Source: Aeromicrobium marinum DSM 15272 (GTDB lineage Bacteria; Actinomycetota; Actinomycetes; Propionibacteriales; Nocardioidaceae). Taken from it: DNA of 64,000 nucleotides. Below are positions 55,136 to 63,397 of this stretch, in pieces. A program made the position numbers and the translations under genes. Below the pieces are notes generated by a model. It worked only from the letters and a program-made list of their open reading frames with translations. It made no database searches and was not told the DNA's origin. Each line of letters opens with the position of its first letter. Positions within the stretch are counted from its first letter, which is position 1. Where the stretch lies: positions 1,352,113-1,416,112 of the forward strand of contig NZ_CM001024.1 of assembly GCF_000160775.2 (NCBI RefSeq), in the 5' to 3' direction.

Positions 55136-55350
55136 GGCTGCACCGTGTGACCCTCACGAACTACCGCGGCATCACCGAGTCGACGGTCGAGTTCGCCGAC
55201 ACCGGCGTCACCCTGGTGTGCGGCCCCAACGAGGTGGGCAAGAGCTCGATCCCTGAGGCGCTGGGGCTGATCCGCGAGTTCAAGTCCAGCTCGGGCCACC
55301 GGCAGGTGAAGGCGGTCAAGCCCACCCACGTCGACGCCGGCCCGTGCCGG
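55132..55350 (+). pseudogene. SbcC-like AAA ATPase, truncated after about 72 codons
   Basis: The fragment starts with ATG 55132 coupled to the sbcD-like stop and encodes MRLHRVTLTNYRGITESTVE, then GVTLVCGPNEVGKSSIPEALGLI with an intact Walker A (GPNEVGKSS), and KAVKPTHVDAG, which is the conserved N-terminal part of Rad50/SbcC-like proteins. Homology stops at about 55340-55350. The frame remains open to 55899 only by chance as an antisense reading of the PglW-like gene. The coiled coil and C-terminal ATPase lobe are missing, so no functional ATPase is made here. Confidence 0.85.
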
Positions 55351-57167
55351 GAGATCTCGGCCGACAGCGACTGCTCTCCTGCCAGCTCGATCAGCAGGGA
55401 CGTGCGTCCGCCAATATCGAGCACAGGTTCCATCAGGCGGGCCACCAGGTTGGACGGCGGCACCCGCTCGAGCGTAGCGGCCTCTTCCTTGAGTCGCTCA
55501 GCCTTGTTGTCGTCGCGGGCGGCCTTCAGCACCGCCTGCTGTCCGTCCTCCCGCTCGACCAGCAGGGCGATCGAGGTCGAGCCCTCACCCAGCCGGCGGA
55601 CGACAATCATGTCGTCCGCCACCAGATCGCCGGGGACCGCCTCCACTGGGTCGACGAGTCCGCTGTCCTCCGGCGGGCTGGTGATGTCGTTGAGGACCTG
55701 GTCCAGCTCGGTGAGGTACTGGTCGATGCCGGCGCAGCGTTCGTGGACCCGCGGGCAGGTCGCGCTCCACACGGCGTCCTCCAGCGCTTCGAGTGGTGAG
55801 TCGACGTCGGCGGACAGCATCAGGCCCTCGTCTGACTCGAGCCTGGCCCGCAGGCTCGCTTCGTCAGCGGCGGGAGCCTTCCCAGTGATGACGAGGTAGG
55901 ACAGCGCGCCGACGGAGAACACGTCGGCGAGTCGGCGGTCGACCGTCATCCCGCGCAGCACCTCGGGCGCGGCATACACACGGTCAGACTCCGCAGCGTG
56001 GTCTGCGAGATCACGAGCGTGATGGGTGGTGGTGCTCGACGCCGCATCGGCAGACCCCGCGCTCTGCCAGTCGCGCACCAGAACCCGGGGCATGCCTGAC
56101 GCCTGCGGGCAGACGGAGACCGACGACGGGTCCAGACCGCGGTGGGCCAGTCCGTGGCCATGGGCGTACCGGATGACCTCGGCGAGCTCGCGGACAACAT
56201 GCAGCCGGACCTCGATGGTCGCGGCGGCACCGTCGCCGTCCACCCAGGTGCTGAGCGGGACTGCGCCCTCGACGTCCTTAAACACCAGGCCTGCCGCCGC
56301 GCCCTCCATCTCGTGGTACTCCGTCGGTGCCACGAGGCCCGGGTGGCTCAGTCCGTACAGCTGCTCGTACTCACGGCGTGCCGCCTGCTGGACCAGTGCC
56401 ACCTCGCCGGCGCCGGAGCCCTCGGGCACGAACCACCGGCGAACTCGTGCACGTTGGTCGCCGAACGTGGCGTGATGAGCCCGGTGGTCCACCCAGCCCC
56501 AGCCCGAACCGAGCTGCTCGTCGTCCAGCACCCACTGGCCGACCTTGATCTCGCGGGAGCGTCGGCGGAGGCCGATCTCGGTCAGCAGCCGTTCGAGCGA
56601 CTTGCGCTGCGGCGACCCGAGCGGGCCGCCACGCCGCGGCGGCATGCCAAGGCGGTCGACGACGATCCGCCGCATGCCGTTGTTCGTGGCGTCGTCGCGC
56701 CCGAACACCAGCTGGCGAACGTTCTCCGGGAGGCCACGCGCGTCAACCGCCGCGCCGTGGAGGAACAGTGACTCGTGCACGAAGGGGATCTCGACGTTGT
56801 GCCCGAGCCTCTTCGCGGCCCGTTCGAGCCACTCCTTCAGCGCCTTGGCCTTCGTGCTGGTGAGGCCCAAGGGGTTGCCGCGTCGCTTTGGGTGGGCAAG
56901 CCCGGGGTTGTGCTCAAGCCAGTCGTAGTCGTTGCCGGTGATCCGCCCGGCCCATGCCTTGAGTTCCACGAGGTGCAGGCCGGCGGGCCCCAGGACCAGC
57001 AGGTCGACCTCGTACTGCCGGCCGTCCTTGTCGATGAACTCGAAGTTGGACCACGCGTGGTAGGGCTCCGACGACGGGAGGTTGTCTCGGACGAACTCCA
57101 GGCCTTCGCGCTCGTGGACGAACCGCGACGGGGTGACCTCGGTCCAACGACCTGAGTCAGCCCGCAC
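55161..57167 (-). CDS. PglW-like NERD/Ser-Thr kinase, 3'-truncated chimera
   Basis: The 668-aa ORF has an N-terminal NERD domain (residues about 15-130: EFIDKDGRQYEVDLLVLGPAGLHLVELKAWAG, with D-x(n)-E-x-K), a first kinase-like domain in which the catalytic loop reads HRGLDPSSV, and the start of a second kinase domain (VRRLGEGSTSIALLVEREDGQQAVLKAARDD), as in PglW of phage growth limitation/BREX type 2. PglW is typically about 1400 aa. After about residue 605 (LAGEQSLSAEIS) the reading is antisense of the SbcC-like gene, so the second kinase lobe and everything behind it is lost. GTG 57167 is the start; the PD-(D/E)XK gene ends 40 bp upstream in the same operon. Probably non-functional or altered. 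Confidence 0.75.
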   Translation of the reverse strand: MRADSGRWTEVTPSRFVHEREGLEFVRDNLPSSEPYHAWSNFEFIDKDGRQYEVDLLVLGPAGLHLVELKAWAGRITGNDYDWLEHNPGLAHPKRRGNPLGLTSTKAKALKEWLERAAKRLGHNVEIPFVHESLFLHGAAVDARGLPENVRQLVFGRDDATNNGMRRIVVDRLGMPPRRGGPLGSPQRKSLERLLTEIGLRRRSREIKVGQWVLDDEQLGSGWGWVDHRAHHATFGDQRARVRRWFVPEGSGAGEVALVQQAARREYEQLYGLSHPGLVAPTEYHEMEGAAAGLVFKDVEGAVPLSTWVDGDGAAATIEVRLHVVRELAEVIRYAHGHGLAHRGLDPSSVSVCPQASGMPRVLVRDWQSAGSADAASSTTTHHARDLADHAAESDRVYAAPEVLRGMTVDRRLADVFSVGALSYLVITGKAPAADEASLRARLESDEGLMLSADVDSPLEALEDAVWSATCPRVHERCAGIDQYLTELDQVLNDITSPPEDSGLVDPVEAVPGDLVADDMIVVRRLGEGSTSIALLVEREDGQQAVLKAARDDNKAERLKEEAATLERVPPSNLVARLMEPVLDIGGRTSLLIELAGEQSLSAEISRHGPASTWVGLTAFTCRWPELDLNSRISPSASGIELLPTSLGPHTRVTPVSANSTVDSVMPR
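55335..55352. other. Island junction: sbcC-like fused tail-to-tail with pglW-like
   Basis: Left of this point the sequence reads as the SbcC-like gene on the plus strand; right of it the minus-strand PglW-like gene reads up to LAGEQSLSAEIS. Its stop lies at 55161, inside antisense sbcC. The breakpoint GCCGGCCCGTGCCGG is palindrome-like. It marks a rearrangement or insertion boundary. Confidence 0.8.
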
Positions 57168-57206
57168 CGTTCCCCCGCCCGTGTGAAGTCATCGATCCTG
57201 TCGCCG

Positions 57207-58175
57207 TCAGGCGTCCTGTGACGATATCAACGCAGCGAGGCCGTGCGGGCTCGTTTCGACCTTGACACCGCTGCAGTCTGCGGTGAAGCTGACTCCGGTG
57301 ACCTGGGGTGGCACCTCGCCCACGCGCGGGACGTCGCTCGCGGAGAAGAAGGCCAGGCTCTCGGCGGCCTGCTCCTCGTCGAACCGGTGTGACACGTGGC
57401 GGGCCCACTCGGCCCCGAGAGTCTCGGCGACCACCTCGTGGACCCGCATCTGGCGGACTGGATCTGCTGCGAGCAGGCTCTTGACGCGCTTGATGAGGTC
57501 GTCGACGGACGTGCCCGCGGCGGTCTCCGTGGTCATGATCGACGCGATCGTAACCGTGGCTCCGACAACTGGCAGCAGCTGGTGGAGCGAGAAGATGTGT
57601 CGCCGCTCGGACTTGGTGGTCGTCTTGACCTCGAGCCTGCTGCCGTTGGCCGCGAAGTCGAATGCGTCGTCGATGCTGGCGTGCCAGGCATCGATGGTCG
57701 CCGGCAGGTCGCGGCTCGCGCACAGGACGAACAGCTCACCCCACAGGCCGAGCACGCTGCCGCGCGGGTTGGGGCTGGCATCGAAGAGGTGGACGAGGCG
57801 ACGCATGGCGATGCTCACCTCGCCCGGTGCAGGGTCGGGCCCGATGACCTCGACCAGGTTGGCGACGACGTGGAGGAACGGCTCCAGGTACTCTGCCTCC
57901 CCGAGCCGCAGCCGCATCAAGCCGAAGCTCCCCTGCTCGACGGTTCCATCGGCGAACCGCACCGCCAGCGTGATGCTGGGGTCGAGCGACAACCGCCACA
58001 GCTGCGTCGGCGGTTCGGGGTTGGTGTCCGCTGGGGTCAGGAGCACCACGGCGTTGTCCACGTCGCGACCGATCTTGAACCCGGGCGCGCTGGGAACGTC
58101 GACCACGTCGAAGCCCTGCTCCGCGCTGGACCTGATCGACTGGAGCGCGGCGACCAGCTCCTGCCCCGTCGTCAT
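57207..58175 (-). CDS. PD-(D/E)XK motif protein (DUF4420-like nuclease)
   Basis: The 322-aa protein fits the DUF4420/PD-(D/E)XK family found with Z1 and MORC-like ATPases. Core residues visible are E147 in GLWGELFVL, D173 in DAFDFAANGSR and E182-V-K184 in RLEVKTTTKSERR, the usual E...D...ExK arrangement of restriction-type endonucleases. It is probably the DNA-cleaving component. The ATG 58175 overlaps the Z1 stop (ATGA, 58172-58175), so it is co-translated. The longer reading (to 58253) is rejected for that reason. Confidence 0.85.
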   Translation of the reverse strand: MTTGQELVAALQSIRSSAEQGFDVVDVPSAPGFKIGRDVDNAVVLLTPADTNPEPPTQLWRLSLDPSITLAVRFADGTVEQGSFGLMRLRLGEAEYLEPFLHVVANLVEVIGPDPAPGEVSIAMRRLVHLFDASPNPRGSVLGLWGELFVLCASRDLPATIDAWHASIDDAFDFAANGSRLEVKTTTKSERRHIFSLHQLLPVVGATVTIASIMTTETAAGTSVDDLIKRVKSLLAADPVRQMRVHEVVAETLGAEWARHVSHRFDEEQAAESLAFFSASDVPRVGEVPPQVTGVSFTADCSGVKVETSPHGLAALISSQDA

Positions 58176-60397
58176 AGATCCCCGTCGAGCTGAATCAGCG
58201 CGCCGCCAGCAAGATCGTGCGGCAGTCGGAAGTTCAGGCCAATGGCGTTCCACGCCGGACCGCTCTTGCCTGTCACGTTGTGCACCTGCAGGCTGAAGAG
58301 CTCGTCGGAGAAGAACTCCCGGTCGCCCTGGTAGGGGCCGTTGGGCGCCTTGCCCTGCTGGAGGTTCGACACCGCGGCGCCGTCACTCGCCAGTGACCGC
58401 GAACGTTCGCGCAGACCGTCCATCAGGTAGATCTGAGCCCCCAGGTTCGGCCGGTCATCCAGCCGCGCCTTCAGCACCAGGCACAGCTGCTGGACCAGGA
58501 CCTGGTCCTCGACTGTGCCCTGCCAGTCGATCAGCAGCTCGTCGACGACCGCCGCCAGGGAGGTCTCGTACACCTGGTTCCGGTACTCGGTGGTCCGCTG
58601 GTCCCGTGGATCGTCGACCACGTCCCCGCCGTGCTGCGCGTTGAAACGGTGGAGCCGATCGCGGTTGACACCAGCCATGGCTCCGAGGTCCCCGATCCGG
58701 TCGACCGCGTTCCACGTCCCGCCGCGGAAGCGGCTGTGCAGGTACGGGAGCTCGATGACGGCCTTGCGGGTGGCTTTGAACGTCGGATCCAACAGCATCT
58801 GGCGGGTCCAGTCCTTCAGGCTCATCCCGGCCAGCTCGGCCTTCTTGAGCTCGGCTCGCAGGTGCTCCTCGTGCTCGACGTAGTGCTCGTAGGAGTCGGC
58901 CAGGCTCACGGGCAGCCACGCCCGACACAGGTCGCCGTAGCTCGCCTTGTAGCCGAAGAAGCGCGCTCGCTGCTGGATGGTGTCGGCGTTGCCCACACCA
59001 ACACCTCTCGGCATGAAGGTGACGGCCAGCCCCTCGATCGTGAATCCGCGGTCGAGCTTGTTACCACCGATCACGATCCATGCCGGCGCCGTCGCCCAGT
59101 TGAGGTCGTCGGCGTTCGTCGGATCAGAGTTGATCACCCGAACCTGGGTGGCTCCCATCCACCAGTGGATCGACTCCAGCAGCTCGTCGAGCGGCGGGAC
59201 CTCGCGCTGGGCAGTGGACACAAGGTCGTCGTACGCGGGACGGAAGTAGGCGTCGACCAGCTCGTCGCGGTCGATGCTCCGGCTCGCGAGCAGGTCGGCC
59301 CAGCTGGACCGCAGCGTCTCGACGAACTGTCCGTAGATGGTGTGCATCTCGACGCCGTGCGACGGGTGCACGAGCATCGAGACCATCTGCTCGTGGGGCA
59401 GCATCGCCTTGGCGAGGAAGAAGGTGGCGAAGGCGCTCTTGAGCGGCTCCGGCGGCTCCGCGGCGGCCGAGTCCAACGCGTCTGCTACCTCTGCGTCGTT
59501 CATGGTGCGCACGAAGGACCCACGGTGGTCGTCAAAGAAGTACTTGCCGCCCGTGTAGCCCAGACCCGGGGAGAGCACGTTGACATGATCCGGGGACAAG
59601 GCATCCGCCAGGCTGATGAGCAACGGAGCCTGGGGAGTGGCCGTGTACATCACGTACGAGCTGTTCGGTGCCGCGTCCCGCAGACCAAGGATCGATGCGT
59701 AGGTCGCTGTCTCTTCCTTGACCCCGTCGACGACGCGGCCGGCATTCATTCCGGCCTGGTCGGCTTCATCGTCGATGACCAGCACCGGCAGTGATTCGAT
59801 CGGCACCCCGTAGTTGCCGAGCAGAGCCAGCAGGTCGCGGACGTTCGTCAGGCGGGTGGTGTTCTTCATGACCGTGACCACCGTGGTGCGCCGGAACATC
59901 TCGGGTGTCTTGGGATTGGTCATGGCCTTGACGTGCGTGGCGATCTCGTTCGCGCGAAGCGAGGTCGCGTCAGGGTTCCTCAGAAGGAACCACGGGCTCA
60001 GACCGCCGTCGCGCTCAACTCGCAGGTCCTTCACCAGTCGGTCCGCCGTCTGGCTGTGCAGGCTGATCTTCGTGCCGGCGAGCAGAATCACGAGCGGGAA
60101 CCCGTTGTCCCGCGCCATGGCAGTCAGAGTCGTGAAGGACAGCGTCTTGCCGCTCTGCACATATCCGACGACCAGGCCAGTCCTCGGTTGCGCTTGCCCC
60201 GAGGCGGGATCCACGCACCTCGCGAGGATCGACCGCGTCTGGGTCAGGACCTGGGCGCGTGTGGCGTCGTCCGACAGCGCGGTCTGGACCAGTGAGGTCG
60301 TCTCGGGTCCGATCGTCGGCGCCCACGAGGCCAGTGGGTCGGCCGCAGCGGCGGGGACAACTTCGACGTGTTGTTGGTCATCGGTCATGTCGGTCAC
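58172..60397 (-). CDS. Z1-domain superfamily 2 helicase/ATPase
   Basis: This 741-aa protein has an N-terminal P-loop ATPase: GYVQSGKTLSFTTLTAMA (Walker A, residues about 78-90), VLVIDDEADQAGMN (Walker B/DEAD-like, 206-219) and YVMYTATPQAPLL. The C-terminal Z1 domain includes WIVIGGNKLDRGFTIEGLAVTFMPR and QQRARFFGYKASY (helicase motif VI-like arginines). Z1 proteins are linked by gene neighbourhood to MORC/MutL-like ATPases and restriction endonucleases. The GTG 60397 overlaps the upstream stop by 4 nt; ATG 60388 would be three residues shorter. It is coupled on both sides. Confidence 0.88.
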   Translation of the reverse strand: MTDMTDDQQHVEVVPAAAADPLASWAPTIGPETTSLVQTALSDDATRAQVLTQTRSILARCVDPASGQAQPRTGLVVGYVQSGKTLSFTTLTAMARDNGFPLVILLAGTKISLHSQTADRLVKDLRVERDGGLSPWFLLRNPDATSLRANEIATHVKAMTNPKTPEMFRRTTVVTVMKNTTRLTNVRDLLALLGNYGVPIESLPVLVIDDEADQAGMNAGRVVDGVKEETATYASILGLRDAAPNSSYVMYTATPQAPLLISLADALSPDHVNVLSPGLGYTGGKYFFDDHRGSFVRTMNDAEVADALDSAAAEPPEPLKSAFATFFLAKAMLPHEQMVSMLVHPSHGVEMHTIYGQFVETLRSSWADLLASRSIDRDELVDAYFRPAYDDLVSTAQREVPPLDELLESIHWWMGATQVRVINSDPTNADDLNWATAPAWIVIGGNKLDRGFTIEGLAVTFMPRGVGVGNADTIQQRARFFGYKASYGDLCRAWLPVSLADSYEHYVEHEEHLRAELKKAELAGMSLKDWTRQMLLDPTFKATRKAVIELPYLHSRFRGGTWNAVDRIGDLGAMAGVNRDRLHRFNAQHGGDVVDDPRDQRTTEYRNQVYETSLAAVVDELLIDWQGTVEDQVLVQQLCLVLKARLDDRPNLGAQIYLMDGLRERSRSLASDGAAVSNLQQGKAPNGPYQGDREFFSDELFSLQVHNVTGKSGPAWNAIGLNFRLPHDLAGGALIQLDGDL

Positions 60398-61935
60398 GCC
60401 TTCGTCGAGAGGTAGTTGCGGAGGACTACGTTCGCGTTCTTCGTCACCAGTCCCGGCATGCTGGCTCCACTGCTTCGAGCGATGGCCTGGCCAAGACCCA
60501 TCGCGATGGCCACCCGCCAGACCGGCTCGAGCTGATCTCCCGGCAGCTCGCAGTAGGCCCGCATAAAGGGGTGCGCCTGGTTCACCTTGATCGTCACGGC
60601 TGGTTCTACACCGCCCAGCTCTGACACCGAGAGCCAGTCGTGGTTGGCCTCGTCGGCGACAAGCTGGAAGGTCACCTTCCACCGCTTGCCCACCACGTCG
60701 ATGGTGAGCTCGCGGTCGACCTGCATGACCTCGGTCGACGAGAGCGGCTCGGGGATTCCGTCCGATTCCGCGCTGGGGGGAAACTCTACGACCGGATGCG
60801 GTGAATAGTTGATGTCCGGAGCCTGCTCGAAGGTCTTGACGATCGTGTCGAGAATGCGCTGTGCCTCATCGGTCGGGACGATGACAGGCTTGCGCGACCG
60901 GTAGTTCTCGGCCTGTCTCAAGATCGGCTGAGGTTCCCGGTCAAGCTCGGCCTTGAGCTCGGCGAGGAACTCGTCCTCCTCCTCGTACCAGACGAGGGCG
61001 TCCTTGGTGTAGGTCACGTTGAAGTCGTCCATGTGCATCTCGCCGAAGACTCGCTGCGACCGGAAGCTGTTGGACCGGCCAAAGATGACTTCCGGCCGGT
61101 AGGTCTCCTCGCCGGCTCCGGTGACGACCTTGTTTCGGTAGAACAGGGCGATGCCAGCGGTGGCGGTGGCGCCCTTTTCGCGGATCCCGACGAAACCCTG
61201 GACACGTCGGCCTGACGCGAGCCGCAGGTCGACCTCCTTGCGCCAGACATGATCGTCCCCATCAGGTGTCCGCCAGTCGGGCGCCTCGAGAATCGGAGGT
61301 TCAGCGAACACCAGCGGCTCACCGTTGAACGTGATGAGCACGTCGCCATTGCGGATGAACTGACGGTAGATGCCGCCCAGGTACTCCTTGATCTTGCCCA
61401 AGGTCTTCGTCTGCGGAACTCGGTAGAGGCCTTCCATCCGGACCTCGGTGAAATGCACCTCCGCGGCCTCCGCCGTCTCCTCGACGTCGAGGCTCTCGTT
61501 GCGCGACTCGACGATCGCAGGTACGTCGAAATCCACCTTGCGGGTGGTCCGCTCCCCCAGGTTGGTTGACCGCACCGACCACCGTCGGGCGAACCAGCAG
61601 CACGCTGCCTTCATGCCGACCCCGAACTGCGACAGGCCGCTCTGGTCGGCAGGCGGGTCTGCCACCCGAAATGCTCGAGGCCAGTCCACGCCGGAGATGC
61701 CCGCTGCGTTGTCGCGGACGCTGATCGAACCACCGTCGGCCCTGTCGATCTCGATGTCGATCCTCAGCTGGTATTCGGGGCCCTCGACGTCGCGCAAAGC
61801 GTCGCGGTTGGCAACGTAGCTCTGGATGGCGTTGTCGACCAGCTCTCCCAGCGCGTACCAGGGCTGATATTTCATGTGCGGGAAGAGGTTGAGCATCCCC
61901 ACGCCCGGCCTGATGCTGATGCTGTCGTCCGACAT
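60394..61935 (-). CDS. MORC-like GHKL ATPase
   Basis: The 513-aa protein has a Bergerat-fold ATPase (residues about 15-200): motif I ALGELVDNAIQSY (E31, N35), motif II VRDNAAGISG (D75, G79), and SGLSQFGVGMKAACCWF (G100, G105, G107) for the ATP lid. The rest (to 513) is a family C-terminal region. Prokaryotic MORC-type ATPases occur with Z1 helicases and PD-(D/E)XK nucleases in restriction-like operons, where they probably drive DNA looping or signalling. ATG 61935 (MSDDSISIRPGVGMLNLFPH) has GGAG upstream and an AT-rich promoter region. It is the first gene of the minus-strand operon. Confidence 0.88.
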   Translation of the reverse strand: MSDDSISIRPGVGMLNLFPHMKYQPWYALGELVDNAIQSYVANRDALRDVEGPEYQLRIDIEIDRADGGSISVRDNAAGISGVDWPRAFRVADPPADQSGLSQFGVGMKAACCWFARRWSVRSTNLGERTTRKVDFDVPAIVESRNESLDVEETAEAAEVHFTEVRMEGLYRVPQTKTLGKIKEYLGGIYRQFIRNGDVLITFNGEPLVFAEPPILEAPDWRTPDGDDHVWRKEVDLRLASGRRVQGFVGIREKGATATAGIALFYRNKVVTGAGEETYRPEVIFGRSNSFRSQRVFGEMHMDDFNVTYTKDALVWYEEEDEFLAELKAELDREPQPILRQAENYRSRKPVIVPTDEAQRILDTIVKTFEQAPDINYSPHPVVEFPPSAESDGIPEPLSSTEVMQVDRELTIDVVGKRWKVTFQLVADEANHDWLSVSELGGVEPAVTIKVNQAHPFMRAYCELPGDQLEPVWRVAIAMGLGQAIARSSGASMPGLVTKNANVVLRNYLSTKA

Positions 61936-62039
61936 GTTCTCCGTTCTGAGCAGTTCTATGCATGTAGCATATTCCGAGGAGCCTTCCACGTCGTGGCAAA
62001 CGCTCAGGATGCACGACGACCAGTGGTTAGGATCACATC
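61936..62039. promoter_or_regulatory. Divergent island promoter region
   Basis: A 104-bp interval separates the MORC operon (left) from the GTPase cassette (right). It is A/T-richer than the surroundings, with ATGCATGTAGCATAT-like sequence at about 61959-61974 suitable as the leftward -10. Rightward, TAGGAT (62028-62033) lies six bases before ATG 62040. Confidence 0.55.
62028..62033 (+). promoter_or_regulatory. -10 box for the GTPase cassette
   Basis: TAGGAT, six bases, then ATG 62040; leaderless arrangement. Confidence 0.5.
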
Positions 62040-62276
62040 ATGGCGAGGCTGCGGAGCATGCAACACGTGTCGGCCGACCGGATTTCTCTTCACCAGGAGA
62101 CGGACTGCGGGTGGCGCAGCTTCCAGGCCGACGGCGAGCGGATCCTGCAGCTGGACACCTACGGCTCGGACGGCCGTGCCATCTCCGGCAAGGTGAGTCA
62201 GTCGGTCCAGCTCGACCAGGCACATGCCCAGCAGCTGGTCGACATCATTCGACAGACCTTCCCTGGGGTGAAGTAG
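62040..62276 (+). CDS. Small island protein of unknown function (78 aa)
   Basis: The product is MARLRSMQHVSADRISLHQE continuing to ILQLDTYGSDGRAISGKVSQSVQLDQAHAQQLVDIIRQTFPGVK. It is a compact alpha/beta protein with a C-terminal helix, of a type I have seen as a stand-alone small protein, but I cannot name its family. ATG 62040 is six bases after TAGGAT, so it is probably leaderless. It is followed directly by the GTPase-like gene (2-bp gap). Its role may be regulatory within the cassette. Confidence 0.6.
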   Translation: MARLRSMQHVSADRISLHQETDCGWRSFQADGERILQLDTYGSDGRAISGKVSQSVQLDQAHAQQLVDIIRQTFPGVK

Positions 62277-62278
62277 GT

Positions 62279-62938
62279 ATGCCGTTCCCTTTGATCTTGC
62301 TTGCCCCGCCCGTGGTCACCATCGGTGTGGCCGTCGCAAAGTTGCTGTACGACGAGAACGAGAAGAACAAGAAGAGGAACGCGAGCAAGAACAGCGGCAA
62401 GAAGAAGCCCGCTCAGCAGAAGACCGTGGCCATTCTCGGTCCGCGTGGGTCAGGCAAGTCGTCGCTGGTGCAGCTGCTCGTCAACGGCCGGGTCCCCGAT
62501 GTCGTCCGCCCCACAAACTTTCTCGAGACGGAGCACTCAACGACTCGACTGGGCAAGCACGAAGTGGCTCTCACCATCCACGACGTGTCAGGGGACCCTA
62601 GTTCCAGGAAGCAGTGGAAGTCGGCTGCCAAGGCCGCCAACCTCGTCGTGTTCGCCATTTCGGCCGAGGCCGTGCTCACCGACGACGGGTACGAGACGGC
62701 CAGATCCGCAGCAAACTTCTACGGCGGATTGGACTTCAAGCGGCGCACTGTCCTGGTCGTGAGCCACGCGGACATGGCCGAGCCGCAGACCTCTGAGACA
62801 TACGAGCACCTGCTCAACCACGTGCGGGTGAAGACGCTCTTCAAGCTGGTCGGAGCAAAGGACCTCGTAGCAGCAAACTTGTTGAAGCACGCCGACCAGT
62901 CGAGAGCGATCATCACCATCCGTACAGCTCTCAAATGA
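62279..62938 (+). CDS. Membrane-tethered small GTPase-like protein
   Basis: The 219-aa protein has an N-terminal hydrophobic segment (LILLAPPVVTIGVAVAKLL), a Lys/Asn-rich linker (NEKNKKRNASKNSGKKKPAQ), then a P-loop domain: G1 GPRGSGKS (54-61), G3-like HDVSGDP (101-107) and G4-like VSHAD (161-165). There is no clear G5. This layout resembles bacterial Ras/SRPRB-like GTPases that occur in conflict systems; nucleotide specificity is an inference. The start ATG 62279 is immediately behind the 78-aa gene. It overlaps the next gene by 4 nt (ATGA). Confidence 0.72.
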   Translation: MPFPLILLAPPVVTIGVAVAKLLYDENEKNKKRNASKNSGKKKPAQQKTVAILGPRGSGKSSLVQLLVNGRVPDVVRPTNFLETEHSTTRLGKHEVALTIHDVSGDPSSRKQWKSAAKAANLVVFAISAEAVLTDDGYETARSAANFYGGLDFKRRTVLVVSHADMAEPQTSETYEHLLNHVRVKTLFKLVGAKDLVAANLLKHADQSRAIITIRTALK

Positions 62939-63390
62939 GCGCCCAGAAGCCGGCGTACATCTTGTCGTTGCAGCCTGCTGACCCCCGCGCCGACACCATC
63001 GTGGTCCTCGACGGGCGGCTGGTCTCTGCAAGTGAACGCGGTGCACGCCGGGTGGCAGAGGACTTCCTGTTCGAGGCCTCCTCCACCAGCACGCACCGCG
63101 CAGACTTCCGCGTCGCTGAGGTGCCTGTGGTGGAGACCGTCCCCTCCGCCCGACCCACTGACCTTCGGATCGCCCTGGTTGCTCGGACAGATGTCCCCAT
63201 CTCTGTGCTCACGACGGCTCTCGAGGTGATCTGCGACGCCTCCCACGTGCGGGTCGCCGCCGCCGATGTCGAGGGACTGCTCACGGCCCCCGTCCCGCGG
63301 TACAACTCCATCACCAGGCAGGTGACGCCGTCGCGGGGCGGAGTAGTTCAGCGGATTGTCGACTGGCTCAAGTTCCAGCTACGGAGATGA
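62935..63390 (+). CDS. Unknown protein of the GTPase cassette (151 aa)
   Basis: The 151-aa product begins MSAQKPAYILSLQPADPRAD and continues with VVLDGRLVSASERGARRVAEDFLFEASSTSTHRADFRVAEVPVVE, LRIALVARTDVPISVLTTALEVICDA and a C-terminal basic helix (RGGVVQRIVDWLKFQLRR). It is predicted alpha/beta and soluble, with an amphipathic C-terminus that could touch the membrane. No family is recognised. Its ATG overlaps the GTPase stop, so it is translationally coupled and probably a direct partner. Confidence 0.55.
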   Translation: MSAQKPAYILSLQPADPRADTIVVLDGRLVSASERGARRVAEDFLFEASSTSTHRADFRVAEVPVVETVPSARPTDLRIALVARTDVPISVLTTALEVICDASHVRVAAADVEGLLTAPVPRYNSITRQVTPSRGGVVQRIVDWLKFQLRR

Positions 63391-63397
63391 GAGAACC

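Noticed and set aside
55350-55899. Continuation of the SbcC-like frame
   Set aside because: The frame stays open but reads antisense of the PglW-like gene, with no SbcC coiled coil; treated as non-coding.
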